Assembly (NCBI GenBank): GCA_963665005.2
Contig: CAXXTQ010000001.1
Span: 2,170,001 to 2,234,000 of the forward strand
Origin: G963665005 sp963665005
Lineage (GTDB): Bacteria; Bacillota; Clostridia; Christensenellales; SZUA-584
Direction: 5' to 3'
DNA length: 64,000 bases
The translations under genes were made by a program, and so were the position numbers. How positions within the stretch are numbered: position 1 is the first letter of the stretch; every line of letters starts with the position of its first letter. The notes beneath the pieces are model-generated. The model was given only the letters and a program-made list of their open reading frames with translations, searched no databases and was not told the DNA's origin. Below, one piece after another: positions 25,826-34,924 of this stretch.

Positions 25826-27061
25826 TTATTGCTCTTGTCTTTTTAAAACGATACAGCTGTTGTGTCCGCCGAAACCAAAAGAGTTTGAAATAGCATACTG
25901 TGTATCCATTTTTCTCGCTTTGCCTTTGACGTAATCGAGATTACAGTCTTCGCCCTCTGTTTCAAGGCCAATTGTCGGCGGCGCTATACCTTCATTTATA
26001 GCGCATAACGAGATTATAGTTTCAAAAGCCCCCGCCGCGCCAAGCATATGCCCCGTCATAGATTTTGTAGAATTAACGAGAAGTTTTTTCACGTGTTCAC
26101 CAAAACACCTTTCAATAGCTCTGCTCTCAAAAGCGTCGTTTAAAGGCGTGCTTGTGCCGTGCGCGTTTATATACCCTACGCTTGTCTTTTCTGCGCCCGC
26201 GTCTTTTAGCGCCATTTCCATCGCTTTGGCGGCATATATACCGTCAAACTGCGGTGCAGTAATATGATGAGCATCGCAAGTCTGCGCAAAGCCGGCTATC
26301 TCCCCAAGCGCCTTCGCCCCTCGTTTTTTTGCGTGCTCTTCGCTTTCTATGAGTATAAACGCCGCGCCTTCGCTCATTACAAAACCATCCCTGTCTTTGT
26401 CAAATGGCCTCGAAGCCTTTTTCGGGTCGCGGCTTTCGGACAATGCCTGCATCTGATGAAAACCCTGTACGGCAAGCTCTGTCATAGTAGATTCGGCTCC
26501 GCCGACTAACACAGCGTCCATACGCCCTTCTTTTACAGCATAATAAGCATGACCGACAGCATCAGCCCCCGAAGAACATGCCGTCACTACGCTAAAACAA
26601 GGCCCGTGAAGCCCAAGCCTTATGGAAATCAAACCTGCCGTTGTATTTATAATTGCCTTGGGAATAAACAAAGACGAAACATTTCTTGGGTTTGTTTTAT
26701 ACTCATCGTATTGCTCGCAGATAATATCGAGCGCGCCCATGCCGCTTCCGAGTATTACGCCTATATTTTCAGCGTCATATTCGCCCTGCCCTAAACCGCT
26801 TTGTTCCCATGCCTGAAGAGCGGCAACCATTGCAAACTGTGTAAACCTTGCCATGCGCCGTGCTTCTCGTTTTGTTATATACTGCGAAAAATCAAAATCT
26901 TTTACTTCTCCGGCCGTGAATATCTGCGTCCGTTCTGTATCAAAGCTTGTTGCGTTTACTATTCCGCATTCACCTTTTTTTGCCGCTTCAAAAGACTGCT
27001 CTACGCTATGTCCAATGGGAGAAACCGCCCCCATGCCCGTTATCATTACTTTATTACTCAT
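25826..27061 (-). CDS. fabF: FabF, beta-ketoacyl-ACP synthase II
   Basis: The 411-residue thiolase-fold enzyme has the Cys-His-His triad: Cys162 (VVTACSSG), His301 (INAHGTSTPLND) and His338 (STKSMTGHMLGAAG). It condenses malonyl-ACP with acyl-ACP in chain elongation. The ATG at 27061 follows AAAGGTGAGG; an in-frame codon at 27070 has no site. It starts 12 nt after fabG. Confidence 0.97.
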   Translation of the reverse strand: MSNKVMITGMGAVSPIGHSVEQSFEAAKKGECGIVNATSFDTERTQIFTAGEVKDFDFSQYITKREARRMARFTQFAMVAALQAWEQSGLGQGEYDAENIGVILGSGMGALDIICEQYDEYKTNPRNVSSLFIPKAIINTTAGLISIRLGLHGPCFSVVTACSSGADAVGHAYYAVKEGRMDAVLVGGAESTMTELAVQGFHQMQALSESRDPKKASRPFDKDRDGFVMSEGAAFILIESEEHAKKRGAKALGEIAGFAQTCDAHHITAPQFDGIYAAKAMEMALKDAGAEKTSVGYINAHGTSTPLNDAFESRAIERCFGEHVKKLLVNSTKSMTGHMLGAAGAFETIISLCAINEGIAPPTIGLETEGEDCNLDYVKGKARKMDTQYAISNSFGFGGHNSCIVLKRQEQ

Positions 27062-27073
27062 ATCCCTCACCTT

Positions 27074-27820
27074 TTATATAACCATTCCGCCGTCTACCAC
27101 TAACACCTGGCCTGTTATATAGCTTGCGTTATCAGAAGCCAGAAACGCCGCCGCGTTTGCTATGTCCTGGGGAAGCCCAAGCCTGCCAAGCGGAATATTC
27201 TTATACAGATTTTCTTTAACTTTTTCGTCAAGTACATCGGTCATATCAGATTTTATAAACCCGGGCGCTATTGCGTTTACTCTTATACCGCGTTTTGCGA
27301 ACTCTTTAGCGCCGGTTTTTGTAAGCCCGATAACTCCTGCTTTTGATGCAGAGTAATTAGCCTGCCCAACATTTCCTATAATACCCACGATAGACGAAAT
27401 ATTGATTATGCTGCCCGTTCTTGCTTTAAGCATATATTTCGAAGCAATACTTGTTGTATTGAATGTCCCTTTTAGATTAACGGCAATAACGCTGTCGAAT
27501 TCGTTCTCGCTCATGCGCATCATCAGCCCGTCTTTTGTGATTCCCGCGTTGTTTACAAGTATATCTATCTTGCCGTATTTTTCTATTATTGAGGTTATGG
27601 CGTCCTCAACGCTCTGCGCGTTTGATACGTCCATTAAAACTCCATAAACCTCGCCCGAAGATTTCATCTCTTCTACCGCGTCGTTTAAAGTCTGTTCGTT
27701 TATATCGGTAATCACAACCGCCGCTCCCTGCTGCATGAATTTTTCTGCTATTGCTTTCCCAAGGCCTCTTGCCGCGCCTGTAATAACCGCTACTTTATTA
27801 TCCAATTCTAATTTGCTCAT
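27074..27820 (-). CDS. fabG: FabG, 3-ketoacyl-ACP reductase
   Basis: The 248-residue short-chain dehydrogenase has the NADP-binding TGAARGLG at 14-21, NNAG at about 90-93, and the catalytic Ser142/143, Tyr156 and Lys160 in INISSIVG and ANYSASKAG. The C-terminus ends ITGQVLVVDGGM. The ATG at 27820 follows AGAGGT; the frame extends to 27865, but that would overlap fabD. It reduces ketoacyl-ACP in fatty acid elongation. Confidence 0.97.
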   Translation of the reverse strand: MSKLELDNKVAVITGAARGLGKAIAEKFMQQGAAVVITDINEQTLNDAVEEMKSSGEVYGVLMDVSNAQSVEDAITSIIEKYGKIDILVNNAGITKDGLMMRMSENEFDSVIAVNLKGTFNTTSIASKYMLKARTGSIINISSIVGIIGNVGQANYSASKAGVIGLTKTGAKEFAKRGIRVNAIAPGFIKSDMTDVLDEKVKENLYKNIPLGRLGLPQDIANAAAFLASDNASYITGQVLVVDGGMVI

Positions 27821-27839
27821 CTTTAAATACCTCTTTAAC

Positions 27840-28754
27840 CTAATTTGACGATAAAAACTTATCAAGAGTTGCCATGTCGCGTACAGAAACTGTTATCGCA
27901 CTTTTCCCAATCCTGCGCTTTGCAAGCTTAAATAAAACATTTGAAGGGCCGACTTCGATATATCTTTCAACACCGTTTTCCGCCATATTTTCAAAACAAT
28001 CGTGCCACCTTACTCTTGAACGCATTTGCTCTTCGAGCAGCTCTTTTATATCGCTGCTTTTCCCGTAAGGTTTACCGAGAACATTTGAATAAACTGTCCT
28101 TTGCATATCTTTAAATTCTATTTCTTTTAACACCTTGAAGAACTCGTCCGCTGCGTCATTTAAAAGCGGCGCGTGAGACGGGCCTCTAACGTTAAGCAAA
28201 GACGCCATCTTTGCTCCCTCGTTTTCGAACGTATCCTTCAAAGCAAGCAAATCATCGGTATAACCCGCGATAACAATCTGTAATTCGGACAAATGATTAG
28301 CTACATATGCATTTTCATAACTCTGAATAACAGATGATACTTTGTCTAAATCAAAGCCTATGACAGACAGCATTCCCCCCTTGCCTTTGGCGAACGCGTT
28401 ATCCATTATCTTTCCTCTTTTTCTTACGACTGCAGCACACTGCGCGATATCTATAGCATTCGCAGCGGCAAGAGCGCTGTATTCGCCGAGAGACAGCCCG
28501 GCATAAATATCAGCGCCTAACCCTTCTTGCTCCAATACTTTTAAAAGCGAAATTGTGTGCGCAAAAATAGCCGGCTGTACAACTTCGCCTTCCTGCATTC
28601 TCTCGCCTTCAAAACAAGCGGATTTTAAATTAAGCCCGGCTCCCTGCTCGCATATATGAAAAGTTTCTTTATAAAAATTAAAATTATCGTATAAGTCCTT
28701 TCCCATGCCAATCGTCTGTGACCCTTGGCCCGGAAACAATATCGCTGTTTTCAT
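27840..28754 (-). CDS. fabD: FabD, malonyl-CoA:ACP transacylase
   Basis: The 304-residue protein has FPGQGSQ at the start, the nucleophile Ser88 in GLSLGEYSA and His194 in RGPSHAPLL. It moves malonyl groups from CoA to ACP. The ATG at 28754 follows GGGTGA; an upstream TTG-like start at 28766 is weaker. It sits between fabK and fabG, in the usual order for FabK-type operons. Confidence 0.96.
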   Translation of the reverse strand: MKTAILFPGQGSQTIGMGKDLYDNFNFYKETFHICEQGAGLNLKSACFEGERMQEGEVVQPAIFAHTISLLKVLEQEGLGADIYAGLSLGEYSALAAANAIDIAQCAAVVRKRGKIMDNAFAKGKGGMLSVIGFDLDKVSSVIQSYENAYVANHLSELQIVIAGYTDDLLALKDTFENEGAKMASLLNVRGPSHAPLLNDAADEFFKVLKEIEFKDMQRTVYSNVLGKPYGKSSDIKELLEEQMRSRVRWHDCFENMAENGVERYIEVGPSNVLFKLAKRRIGKSAITVSVRDMATLDKFLSSN

Positions 28755-28766
28755 ATATTCACCCAT

Positions 28767-29729
28767 CTAGCAGCCAAGCTGTCCGCTAAACACATCTTTG
28801 CAGATTTTTTCAAAGCATTGCTTATCGAAAAGTTCTTCTATTATGCTTTGTGACGTTTGCTGCTTCGTAAGCATGCACGCGCACTGGCCGGCCATGAAAG
28901 AGCCTCTTTCTTTATCTCCGTGAATAACTGCGCATTGAAGCGAACCTTCGCCTAATTTCTCCAGCTTCTCTACTGCGTTTTCTTCATACTCGATTCTGGC
29001 CATCTCACGTACTATTGGGCTTCTAAGCAATCTTACAGGATGCCCGGTAACACGCCCTGTTACCTTGCTGTCTATATCTTTAGCTTTTATCAACCGTCTT
29101 TTGTAATCATCGTGTGCTGTACATTCTTCTGCCAGAATAAATCTTGTACCGACCTGAACACCCTTTGCCCCAAGGCAAAAAGCTGCTGCTACCGTGGCGG
29201 CATCATAAATTCCGCCTGCTGCAACTACAGGTATTTCTACGCTTTGTACGATATCGGGCACTAGTACCATCGTTGTAAGTTCTCCTATATGTCCGCCCGC
29301 CTCGCATCCTTCTGCAATAAGAAAATCAGCACCCATTCTCTGCATCATTATCGCCAGAGCCCGGCTTGCAACTACAGGAGCTACAATGCATCCGGCTTCC
29401 TTCCAAGACTTTACGTAAGAAGCCGGATTGCCCGCACCGGTAATAACGACCGGCACTTTTTCCTCTGAAACTATCTTTGCGATATCTTCAACAAACGGGC
29501 TTAAAAGCATAACATTCAAACCAAAAGGCTTGTCCGTTTTTTCTCTTACAATTTTTATCTGCTCTCTTACCCATTCAGGGGGCGCGTTACCTGCGGCAAT
29601 TACACCAAGGCCGCCCGCCATTGAAACAGCGGCAGCTAATTGCGCGTTAGAAACCCATGCCATACCTCCCTGTATCACAGGATATTCGATTTTTAGTATA
29701 TCGCATATACTTCCTTTGAACTTAGGCAT
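28767..29729 (-). CDS. fabK: FabK, FMN-dependent enoyl-ACP reductase
   Basis: The 320-residue TIM-barrel flavoprotein of the nitronate monooxygenase/FabK group contains YPVIQGGMAWVSNAQLAAAV (core IQGGMAW), VITGAGNP, LIAEGCEAGGHIGE and GAKGVQVGTRF. In context it is the terminal enoyl reductase of the fatty acid synthesis cycle; no fabI or fabL is present nearby. It overlaps acpP by 8 nt. FabK is insensitive to triclosan in characterised species. Confidence 0.94.
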   Translation of the reverse strand: MPKFKGSICDILKIEYPVIQGGMAWVSNAQLAAAVSMAGGLGVIAAGNAPPEWVREQIKIVREKTDKPFGLNVMLLSPFVEDIAKIVSEEKVPVVITGAGNPASYVKSWKEAGCIVAPVVASRALAIMMQRMGADFLIAEGCEAGGHIGELTTMVLVPDIVQSVEIPVVAAGGIYDAATVAAAFCLGAKGVQVGTRFILAEECTAHDDYKRRLIKAKDIDSKVTGRVTGHPVRLLRSPIVREMARIEYEENAVEKLEKLGEGSLQCAVIHGDKERGSFMAGQCACMLTKQQTSQSIIEELFDKQCFEKICKDVFSGQLGC

Positions 29730-29952
29730 TTTTCTTCTCGTCCAGATAAGCTACAAGTTCGCCTACCGTGTTGATGTCTTTTAAATCTTCATTAGGAATC
29801 TTGATTTCTGTTTCTTTCTCGAGATCGATGAGCATTTCTACCATATCGAGCGAATCCATCTCGAAGTCGTCAATAAAGCTGCTTTCCATTTTGATATCGT
29901 CTCTGTCAAGGTCAAGCTGCTCCATTAGGTTTTTAATAATTATCTCTTTCAT
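29722..29952 (-). CDS. acpP: Acyl carrier protein
   Basis: The 76-residue acidic protein has the phosphopantetheine site Ser34 in FEMDSLDMVEML. It carries growing acyl chains for the enzymes encoded around it. A strong AGGAGG-type site precedes the ATG, as expected for a high-copy protein. It follows fabH by 20 nt. Confidence 0.97.
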   Translation of the reverse strand: MKEIIIKNLMEQLDLDRDDIKMESSFIDDFEMDSLDMVEMLIDLEKETEIKIPNEDLKDINTVGELVAYLDEKKNA

Positions 29953-29972
29953 TTTTTAGTCCTCCTGATTTT

Positions 29973-30944
29973 TTAAATTGTCCAATCTATTATCAATCCT
30001 CCGAAAGACAAACCGGAGCCGAAACCTACGATCGCAAGCCTGTCGCCCTTTTTGAGCCAGCCTTTTTTATAAGCGTCGCACATAGCTATAGGTATTGTCG
30101 CGGAAGAAGTATTGGCATACTCGTCCAAGTTCATAAAAAATTGATCTTTCTTAAGTTTTGTTTTTCTAATCACATAGTCTATTATTTTGCCGTTCGCCTG
30201 ATGCGGTATTATCTTGGTAAACGGTTTATCTCCGCATTTTGCCAAAAGCTTTCTTATGACATCTTCAACCGCGCCGACAGCAAAAGTAAAAACCTCTGCG
30301 CCTTTCATTTTAAGGTATTCTGTTTCTATACGGCCTATTTTGTTAAAAGGTGTTTTGCGTTTTTCTCTTTTTAAAGTAATAACATCTTCAATGTCGGATA
30401 AACCGTAAAGTATGGGATGTGACAGATACGCTTTTTCGCTTCGTTTTAAAACTACAGCGCCTGCCCCGTCGCCGAATAAAACGCATGTAGACCTGTCTTC
30501 CCAGTCAACGTAAGTCGAAAGTGCCTCGCTCGCGATAACAATTGCTGTGTTTAAGTTTAGCGAATCCATCAAACTCGCCGCAGTTGTAACAGCGTAAACA
30601 AAACCGGTACAGCCGGCGGATATGTCCATGCACGCACAATCTATGCCAATGGCTTTTTGTATTTCGCTCGACATAGACGGGACCAAAGTCTCTCCCGTAA
30701 AAGTGCTCGTGATAATAAGGTCAACGTCCTCTTTATTAATGCCCGAATGAGCAAGCGATTCTTTTGCCGCCTGTATACCCATGCTGACCGCAGTCTCATT
30801 TGCAACTATTCTGCGATTGCTTATACCCGTGCGCTTTGTTATCCATTCGTCGCTTGTATCAACAAGCTTTTCCAAATCAAAATTAGTAACTATTTTTTTA
30901 GGCAGGCAATTTGCGATACCTGCTATTTCTACTGGTGCTATCAA
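29973..30944 (-). CDS. fabH: FabH, beta-ketoacyl-ACP synthase III
   Basis: The 323-residue thiolase-fold protein has Cys112 (ISAGCTGFVYA), His248 (IIPHQANGKI) and Asn278 (EYANTSSATIP), the FabH triad. It starts fatty acid synthesis from acetyl-CoA or branched acyl-CoA. The start is TTG at 30944, directly after the accA stop TAA, with AGAGG seven bases upstream. Substrate preference cannot be read. Confidence 0.95.
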   Translation of the reverse strand: MIAPVEIAGIANCLPKKIVTNFDLEKLVDTSDEWITKRTGISNRRIVANETAVSMGIQAAKESLAHSGINKEDVDLIITSTFTGETLVPSMSSEIQKAIGIDCACMDISAGCTGFVYAVTTAASLMDSLNLNTAIVIASEALSTYVDWEDRSTCVLFGDGAGAVVLKRSEKAYLSHPILYGLSDIEDVITLKREKRKTPFNKIGRIETEYLKMKGAEVFTFAVGAVEDVIRKLLAKCGDKPFTKIIPHQANGKIIDYVIRKTKLKKDQFFMNLDEYANTSSATIPIAMCDAYKKGWLKKGDRLAIVGFGSGLSFGGLIIDWTI

Positions 30945-31796
30945 TTATAAACCTCTCATCCCCAAGAATTTCTCATGCCTTTTTTCAACAAGCCTTTCAG
31001 GATCGATTCTTGTAAGTCTTCTTAATGTAGTTTTTATCTCACGTTTTATATCATTAACGCTCTTATTCATGTTAAAACGGTCAAAGCCTTCCGGTTCTTT
31101 GATAACGCTATCCACTATATCAAACTTTTTTAGATCGCTTGAAGTAAGCTTTAAATTCTCTGCCGCTGTTTCTGCAAGCGAACTGTCTTTGAATAATATA
31201 GAAGCGCAGCCTTCAGGTGAAATTACAGAAAAATAACTGTTTTCCATCATAATAAGTTTATCCGCGAGAGACAGCGCAAGAGCTCCGCCGCTTCCTCCCT
31301 CACCGATAATTATAGATATAACAGGCGCTTTAACAAGTGCCATTGCTTTTAAGTGCTCGGCTATTATAAGCCCCTGGCCTCTTTCTTCCGCTTCCACACC
31401 GCAAAAAGCCCCCGGTGTATCCACAAGGCATATGACAGGGCGCGAGAATTTCTCGGCTTGTTTTAACGCTCTAATAGATTTTCTGTATCCTTCGGGGTGC
31501 GGCATACCGAAATTGCATTTCATTCTTTCTTCAAGTGTATGGCCTTTTTGCTGTCCGATTATCGTCACAGGCCAGCCCTCAAACCATCCTATAGCCGTAA
31601 TCATAGACGGATCGTCACCAAAACACTTATCGCCTTTCAGCTCAAAAACGCCGTTAAACAACTTGTCAATATAATCTCTTGATTGCGGCCGGTTCTCTTT
31701 CCTTGCACTTTTAACTTTATCCCAGGGCTTTGCCATGTCTTTTGAAGAATAAACTGTATTTTGCGTTTTCTTAATTTCGTTTGAAGACATCGTCAT
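30945..31796 (-). CDS. accA: AccA, acetyl-CoA carboxyltransferase alpha
   Basis: The protein has about 283 residues. It contains ITAIGWFEGWPVTIIGQQKG, NFGMPHPEGYRKSIRAL and VISIIIGEGGSGGALAL, the carboxyltransferase alpha signatures. The frame extends to 31868, but the ATG at 31796, inside the end of accD, has AAGGA five bases upstream and gives the normal length. With AccD it transfers carboxyl from biotin to acetyl-CoA. Confidence 0.95.
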   Translation of the reverse strand: MTMSSNEIKKTQNTVYSSKDMAKPWDKVKSARKENRPQSRDYIDKLFNGVFELKGDKCFGDDPSMITAIGWFEGWPVTIIGQQKGHTLEERMKCNFGMPHPEGYRKSIRALKQAEKFSRPVICLVDTPGAFCGVEAEERGQGLIIAEHLKAMALVKAPVISIIIGEGGSGGALALSLADKLIMMENSYFSVISPEGCASILFKDSSLAETAAENLKLTSSDLKKFDIVDSVIKEPEGFDRFNMNKSVNDIKREIKTTLRRLTRIDPERLVEKRHEKFLGMRGL

Positions 31797-32667
31797 ACTT
31801 TTCCTTAATAACAGATTTGACTTTTGGCTGCAATTCGTCTGCGCAGTGAAGCGCGAGCAGCTCTGCAAGAGTGTCTCTTAAATCTTTTCTGTCTACTATT
31901 CTGTCGAGCAAACCGTTCTCGTACAAAAACTCTGCCGACTGGAAACCTTCGGGAAGCTCTCCCGCGATATTCTGCTTTATAACTCTCGGGCCGGCAAACC
32001 CAATAAGCGCTTTTGGCTCGGCAATAGTTATATCTCCCTGCATAGCAAAGCTTGCTGTAACGCCGCCCGTTGTCGGGTGTGTCAAAACGTTTATATGCAA
32101 AAGTTTTTGTTCACTGTGCCTGGCTAAAGCAATAGTTGTTCTCGACATTTGCAAAAGCGAGTGTATACCTTCCTGCATTCTGGCTCCGCCCGATGCGCAG
32201 AATATTATGAGCGGCAGTTTATTAAGCGTCGCAAATTCGGTAATTATAACTATTTTTTCTCCGACTACCGTACCCATGCTTCCCATCATAAAATATGAGT
32301 CCATAACAGCTAACGCAGTTCTGACGCCCTTTATCGTTGCCTTGCCTATAATAACGCCTTCCTGAACATTAGATTTGGTCTTTTCATTTTCTATTTTATT
32401 TTTATACCCGGGAAATGATATAGGGTCTTTGCTTTGCGCTTCTCTTTCTATCTCTATAAAGCTTCCGCTGTCTACTATCATTTCTATCCTTTTATACGCA
32501 GGCTGACGAAAAAGCGAGCCGCAGTAAGGGCATACCGAATCATTTGCATGCGCAATCTGTGAAATCATATCATTTCCGCACTCTCTGCAATGAAGCTTTT
32601 CGAGAGCGTTTTCTGCTGGCTTGTTAGCCTCGTTTTTAACTTCTATCTTTTCTGAAAAAAGTTTCAT
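31771..32667 (-). CDS. accD: AccD, acetyl-CoA carboxyltransferase beta
   Basis: The 298-residue protein has a four-Cys zinc ribbon (Cys27, 30, 46, 49) and a crotonase-fold domain with FCASGGARMQEG, LTHPTTGGVTASFAM and GFAGPRVIKQ. It pairs with AccA. The start overlaps the accC stop by 4 nt (ATGA), and the 3' end overlaps accA by 26 nt, indicating coupled translation. Confidence 0.97.
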   Translation of the reverse strand: MKLFSEKIEVKNEANKPAENALEKLHCRECGNDMISQIAHANDSVCPYCGSLFRQPAYKRIEMIVDSGSFIEIEREAQSKDPISFPGYKNKIENEKTKSNVQEGVIIGKATIKGVRTALAVMDSYFMMGSMGTVVGEKIVIITEFATLNKLPLIIFCASGGARMQEGIHSLLQMSRTTIALARHSEQKLLHINVLTHPTTGGVTASFAMQGDITIAEPKALIGFAGPRVIKQNIAGELPEGFQSAEFLYENGLLDRIVDRKDLRDTLAELLALHCADELQPKVKSVIKEKYDDVFKRN

Positions 32668-34025
32668 AACTTTCCTCTCAAAAACCTATCATAGAATACC
32701 TGTTCAATCCACTTTGTGTTTACTCTGCCCTTTAAGAAATCACTGTCCTGTAAAATCGCTTTGGCAAATTCTATGTTATTCTGTATTCCTTCTATTTTCA
32801 GCTCACTCAGCGCCGACAAACTAAGACGGGCAGCTTCCTGCCTGTCATCGGCAAAGCAGATAACTTTCATTATCATAGAATCGTAATACGGCGATATCTC
32901 ATCGCCTTCCGCGTAACCCGTATCTATGCGCACACCGTTTCCGCCCGGCACTTTCATGCTTTTTATAGTTCCGGGAGACGGCCGGAAGTTTTCATTTAAA
33001 TCTTCCGCATTTATCCTGCATTCTATGGCATGCCCTTTTATCACCAAATCTTTTTGATTTATGCAAAGCCTGTGCGAAAGGGCGACCTGTATCTGCGCTT
33101 TTATAAGGTCTACACCGTAAACGCTCTCTGTAACAGGATGCTCTACCTGTATTCTTGTATTCATTTCCATGAAATAAAATTTATTATCTTTTGTAAGCAA
33201 GAACTCAACAGTTCCCGCGTTTTTATATTTAACACATTTTGCAATAGCCACAGCGGTGTTAAGAATTTTTTTCTCCAAGTCTTTCTTTATGTTCGCCGCC
33301 GGCGCTTCTTCAAGCAGTTTCTGGTTCTTTCTCTGCAGACTGCATTCTCTTGTTCCGAAATGCAGCGTATTGCCATATTCATCGGCCAGTATCTGAACTT
33401 CTATATGCCTGGCTTCGGGCAAAAACGCTTCTATATATACACTCTCGTCTCCAAAGCTGTTGTTTGCTTCTCTGCAAACTAAAGAAAAATCTCTTTCAAG
33501 CTCTGTTACGTCATTGACTACGCGGATTCCTTTTCCGCCGCCGCCCTTTGCCGCTTTAATCATTAGCGGAAAACCAATCTCTTTAGAAAGATTTATCGCT
33601 TCTTTTAGGCTTTTTACAGCGCCTTTAGAGCCCGGGACTACAGGAAAACCATTTTCTATCATGGTGTCTCTTGCTTTTTGTTTATCTCCGAGCAAAAGCA
33701 TAGATTCTGCGCTCGGGCCGACAAATCTGATACCCTGCTCTTCACAAGCCCGCTGAAGCTCAGCGTTCTCTGAAAGAAAGCCTACTCCCGGATGTATCAA
33801 ATCTACGTTATATGCTTTTGCAGCGGCCATTATGCTTTCTATGTTAAGATAGCTCTTGCCCGCCTGCCTCGGGCCTATACATACGCTTACGTCCGCAAGC
33901 CTTGTATGCATTGCGCCCTCATCGTTTTCAGAATAAACAGCTATAGTTTTATAGCCAATCTTCTTACACGTTCTTATTATTCTAACAGCAATTTCGCCTC
34001 TGTTCGCAATCAATACCGTCTTCAT
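32664..34025 (-). CDS. accC: AccC, biotin carboxylase
   Basis: The 453-residue ATP-grasp enzyme contains IANRGEIAVRIIR at the N-terminus, KAAKGGGGKGIRVV (ATP loop), FLPEARHIEVQIL and MNTRIQVEHPVTE (core NTRIQVEHPVTE). It carboxylates the biotin carried on AccB. The ATG at 34025 follows AAGGAAA and is 1 nt after the accB stop. Confidence 0.97.
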   Translation of the reverse strand: MKTVLIANRGEIAVRIIRTCKKIGYKTIAVYSENDEGAMHTRLADVSVCIGPRQAGKSYLNIESIMAAAKAYNVDLIHPGVGFLSENAELQRACEEQGIRFVGPSAESMLLLGDKQKARDTMIENGFPVVPGSKGAVKSLKEAINLSKEIGFPLMIKAAKGGGGKGIRVVNDVTELERDFSLVCREANNSFGDESVYIEAFLPEARHIEVQILADEYGNTLHFGTRECSLQRKNQKLLEEAPAANIKKDLEKKILNTAVAIAKCVKYKNAGTVEFLLTKDNKFYFMEMNTRIQVEHPVTESVYGVDLIKAQIQVALSHRLCINQKDLVIKGHAIECRINAEDLNENFRPSPGTIKSMKVPGGNGVRIDTGYAEGDEISPYYDSMIMKVICFADDRQEAARLSLSALSELKIEGIQNNIEFAKAILQDSDFLKGRVNTKWIEQVFYDRFLRGKL

Positions 34026-34026
34026 G

Positions 34027-34446
34027 CTATTTTTCCTTCGCATATCTAAAGAGCGCGTCTTTTTCTATTATCGCCTGTGCGTCAGTTTTCAGCACACTCT
34101 TTATAACTCCCGATTTTGGAGCGCAAATCTCGTTCAGCATCTTCATGGCTTCTATTATACAAACTGTATCGCCTTTTTTCACTTTGCTGCCCTCTTTTAC
34201 AAAAGGCTCTGCGCCCGGTTCTTTAGCAACATAAAAAACTCCGGATATAGGCGCATAAATCATATCCAGATCTTCTTCAACTACTTCTGATGATTTCTCT
34301 TTTTTAACAGTGTTTGGTAAATTAAAAACTTCTTCGCTTGAATTTCTTTCTAAGCTTAGTTTTACATCTTCTATCTGTATCTTTATCTTATTGAACGAAG
34401 ACTTTTCCGCCTTGTCTATAAGATTAAAAACCTTTTCTAAGTCCAT
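34027..34446 (-). CDS. accB: AccB, biotin carboxyl carrier protein
   Basis: The 139-residue protein has a helical and acidic N-terminus, then a biotinyl domain with Lys102 in IIEAMKMLNEI. It is the first gene of the operon. AAGGAGATATACG precedes the ATG. Placing acc genes ahead of fabH differs from the streptococcal order, where they are split around fabZ. Confidence 0.96.
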   Translation of the reverse strand: MDLEKVFNLIDKAEKSSFNKIKIQIEDVKLSLERNSSEEVFNLPNTVKKEKSSEVVEEDLDMIYAPISGVFYVAKEPGAEPFVKEGSKVKKGDTVCIIEAMKMLNEICAPKSGVIKSVLKTDAQAIIEKDALFRYAKEK

Positions 34447-34557
34447 ATCGTATATCTCCTTCCAAAAAGAAAAATATTTATATTATTATCATGTACCAAC
34501 AATATAAATAATCATGCAGGAATTAAATTAATACCGTAAAATCAAACCATCTAGCAG

Positions 34558-34586
34558 ATACTATCATGCAAATCTTGATATGTCAA
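34558..34586 (-). promoter_or_regulatory. Sigma-A-type promoter of the acc-fab operon
   Basis: On the minus strand TTGACA (34581-34586), 17 nt, TAGTAT (34558-34563) is a near-consensus housekeeping promoter about 110 nt before accB. TTGACATATCAA around the -35 is an inverted TTGA/TCAA repeat that could be an operator half-pair. No FapR-like site was clear. Confidence 0.75.
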
Positions 34587-34861
34587 CGCAGTAGTATTTA
34601 CAGTTGTTTCGAAAAAGTTAAAAAAAATATTTTCCAATAAAATGGATTTTTCACTTTCGCGCCGATACGAGTTTTTATTACATATTCTTTGCTATTTTCG
34701 AGGTTTTTCGCTCTTTTTTTTCCATAATATTAACCACTCCTTTTTTCTCGTAACATATTTGTAAATATATTTTGCTTTAATTTCATTTTTCCAGAAAATT
34801 TTATTAGTTTTTATATTATAAAATTTACTCTTTTTTCATATTTTTTTTAAAATGTGATTAT
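34587..34861. other. AT-rich spacer between spoIVA and the fab promoter
   Basis: With flanking elements this belongs to a 478-bp gene-free gap (34447-34924). It is strongly A/T-biased. It holds a possible 15-codon ORF on the minus strand (34678-34725) followed by an AT-rich T run, and no other open frame with a ribosome site. No tRNA or riboswitch fold was recognised. Confidence 0.5.
34678..34725 (-). CDS. Possible 15-residue Lys-rich peptide ORF
   Basis: The frame encodes MEKKERKTSKIAKNM and a stop. AAAAAAGGAG lies 11 nt before the ATG, a good but slightly distant ribosome site. It lies between the spoIVA terminator and the fab promoter. It could be a genuine small protein, a leader peptide or chance. 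It does not resemble SpoVM. There is no family evidence. Confidence 0.25.
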   Translation of the reverse strand: MEKKERKTSKIAKNM

Positions 34862-34897
34862 AAAAAAATTGCCCCGGAAACTTTCATTCCAGGGCAT
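34862..34897 (-). terminator. Terminator after spoIVA
   Basis: On the minus strand TGCCCTGGAA (34887-34896) pairs with TTCCGGGGCA (34870-34879; one wobble pair) and is followed by a run of seven T. It is 28 nt after the spoIVA stop. Confidence 0.85.
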
Positions 34898-34924
34898 AGC
34901 GTTATTTATAGTTTTTTATGTTAT

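Noticed and set aside
34678..34725. Idea that the 15-residue ORF is SpoVM
   Set aside because: Sequence, length and charge pattern do not match SpoVM, which is 26 residues and amphipathic.
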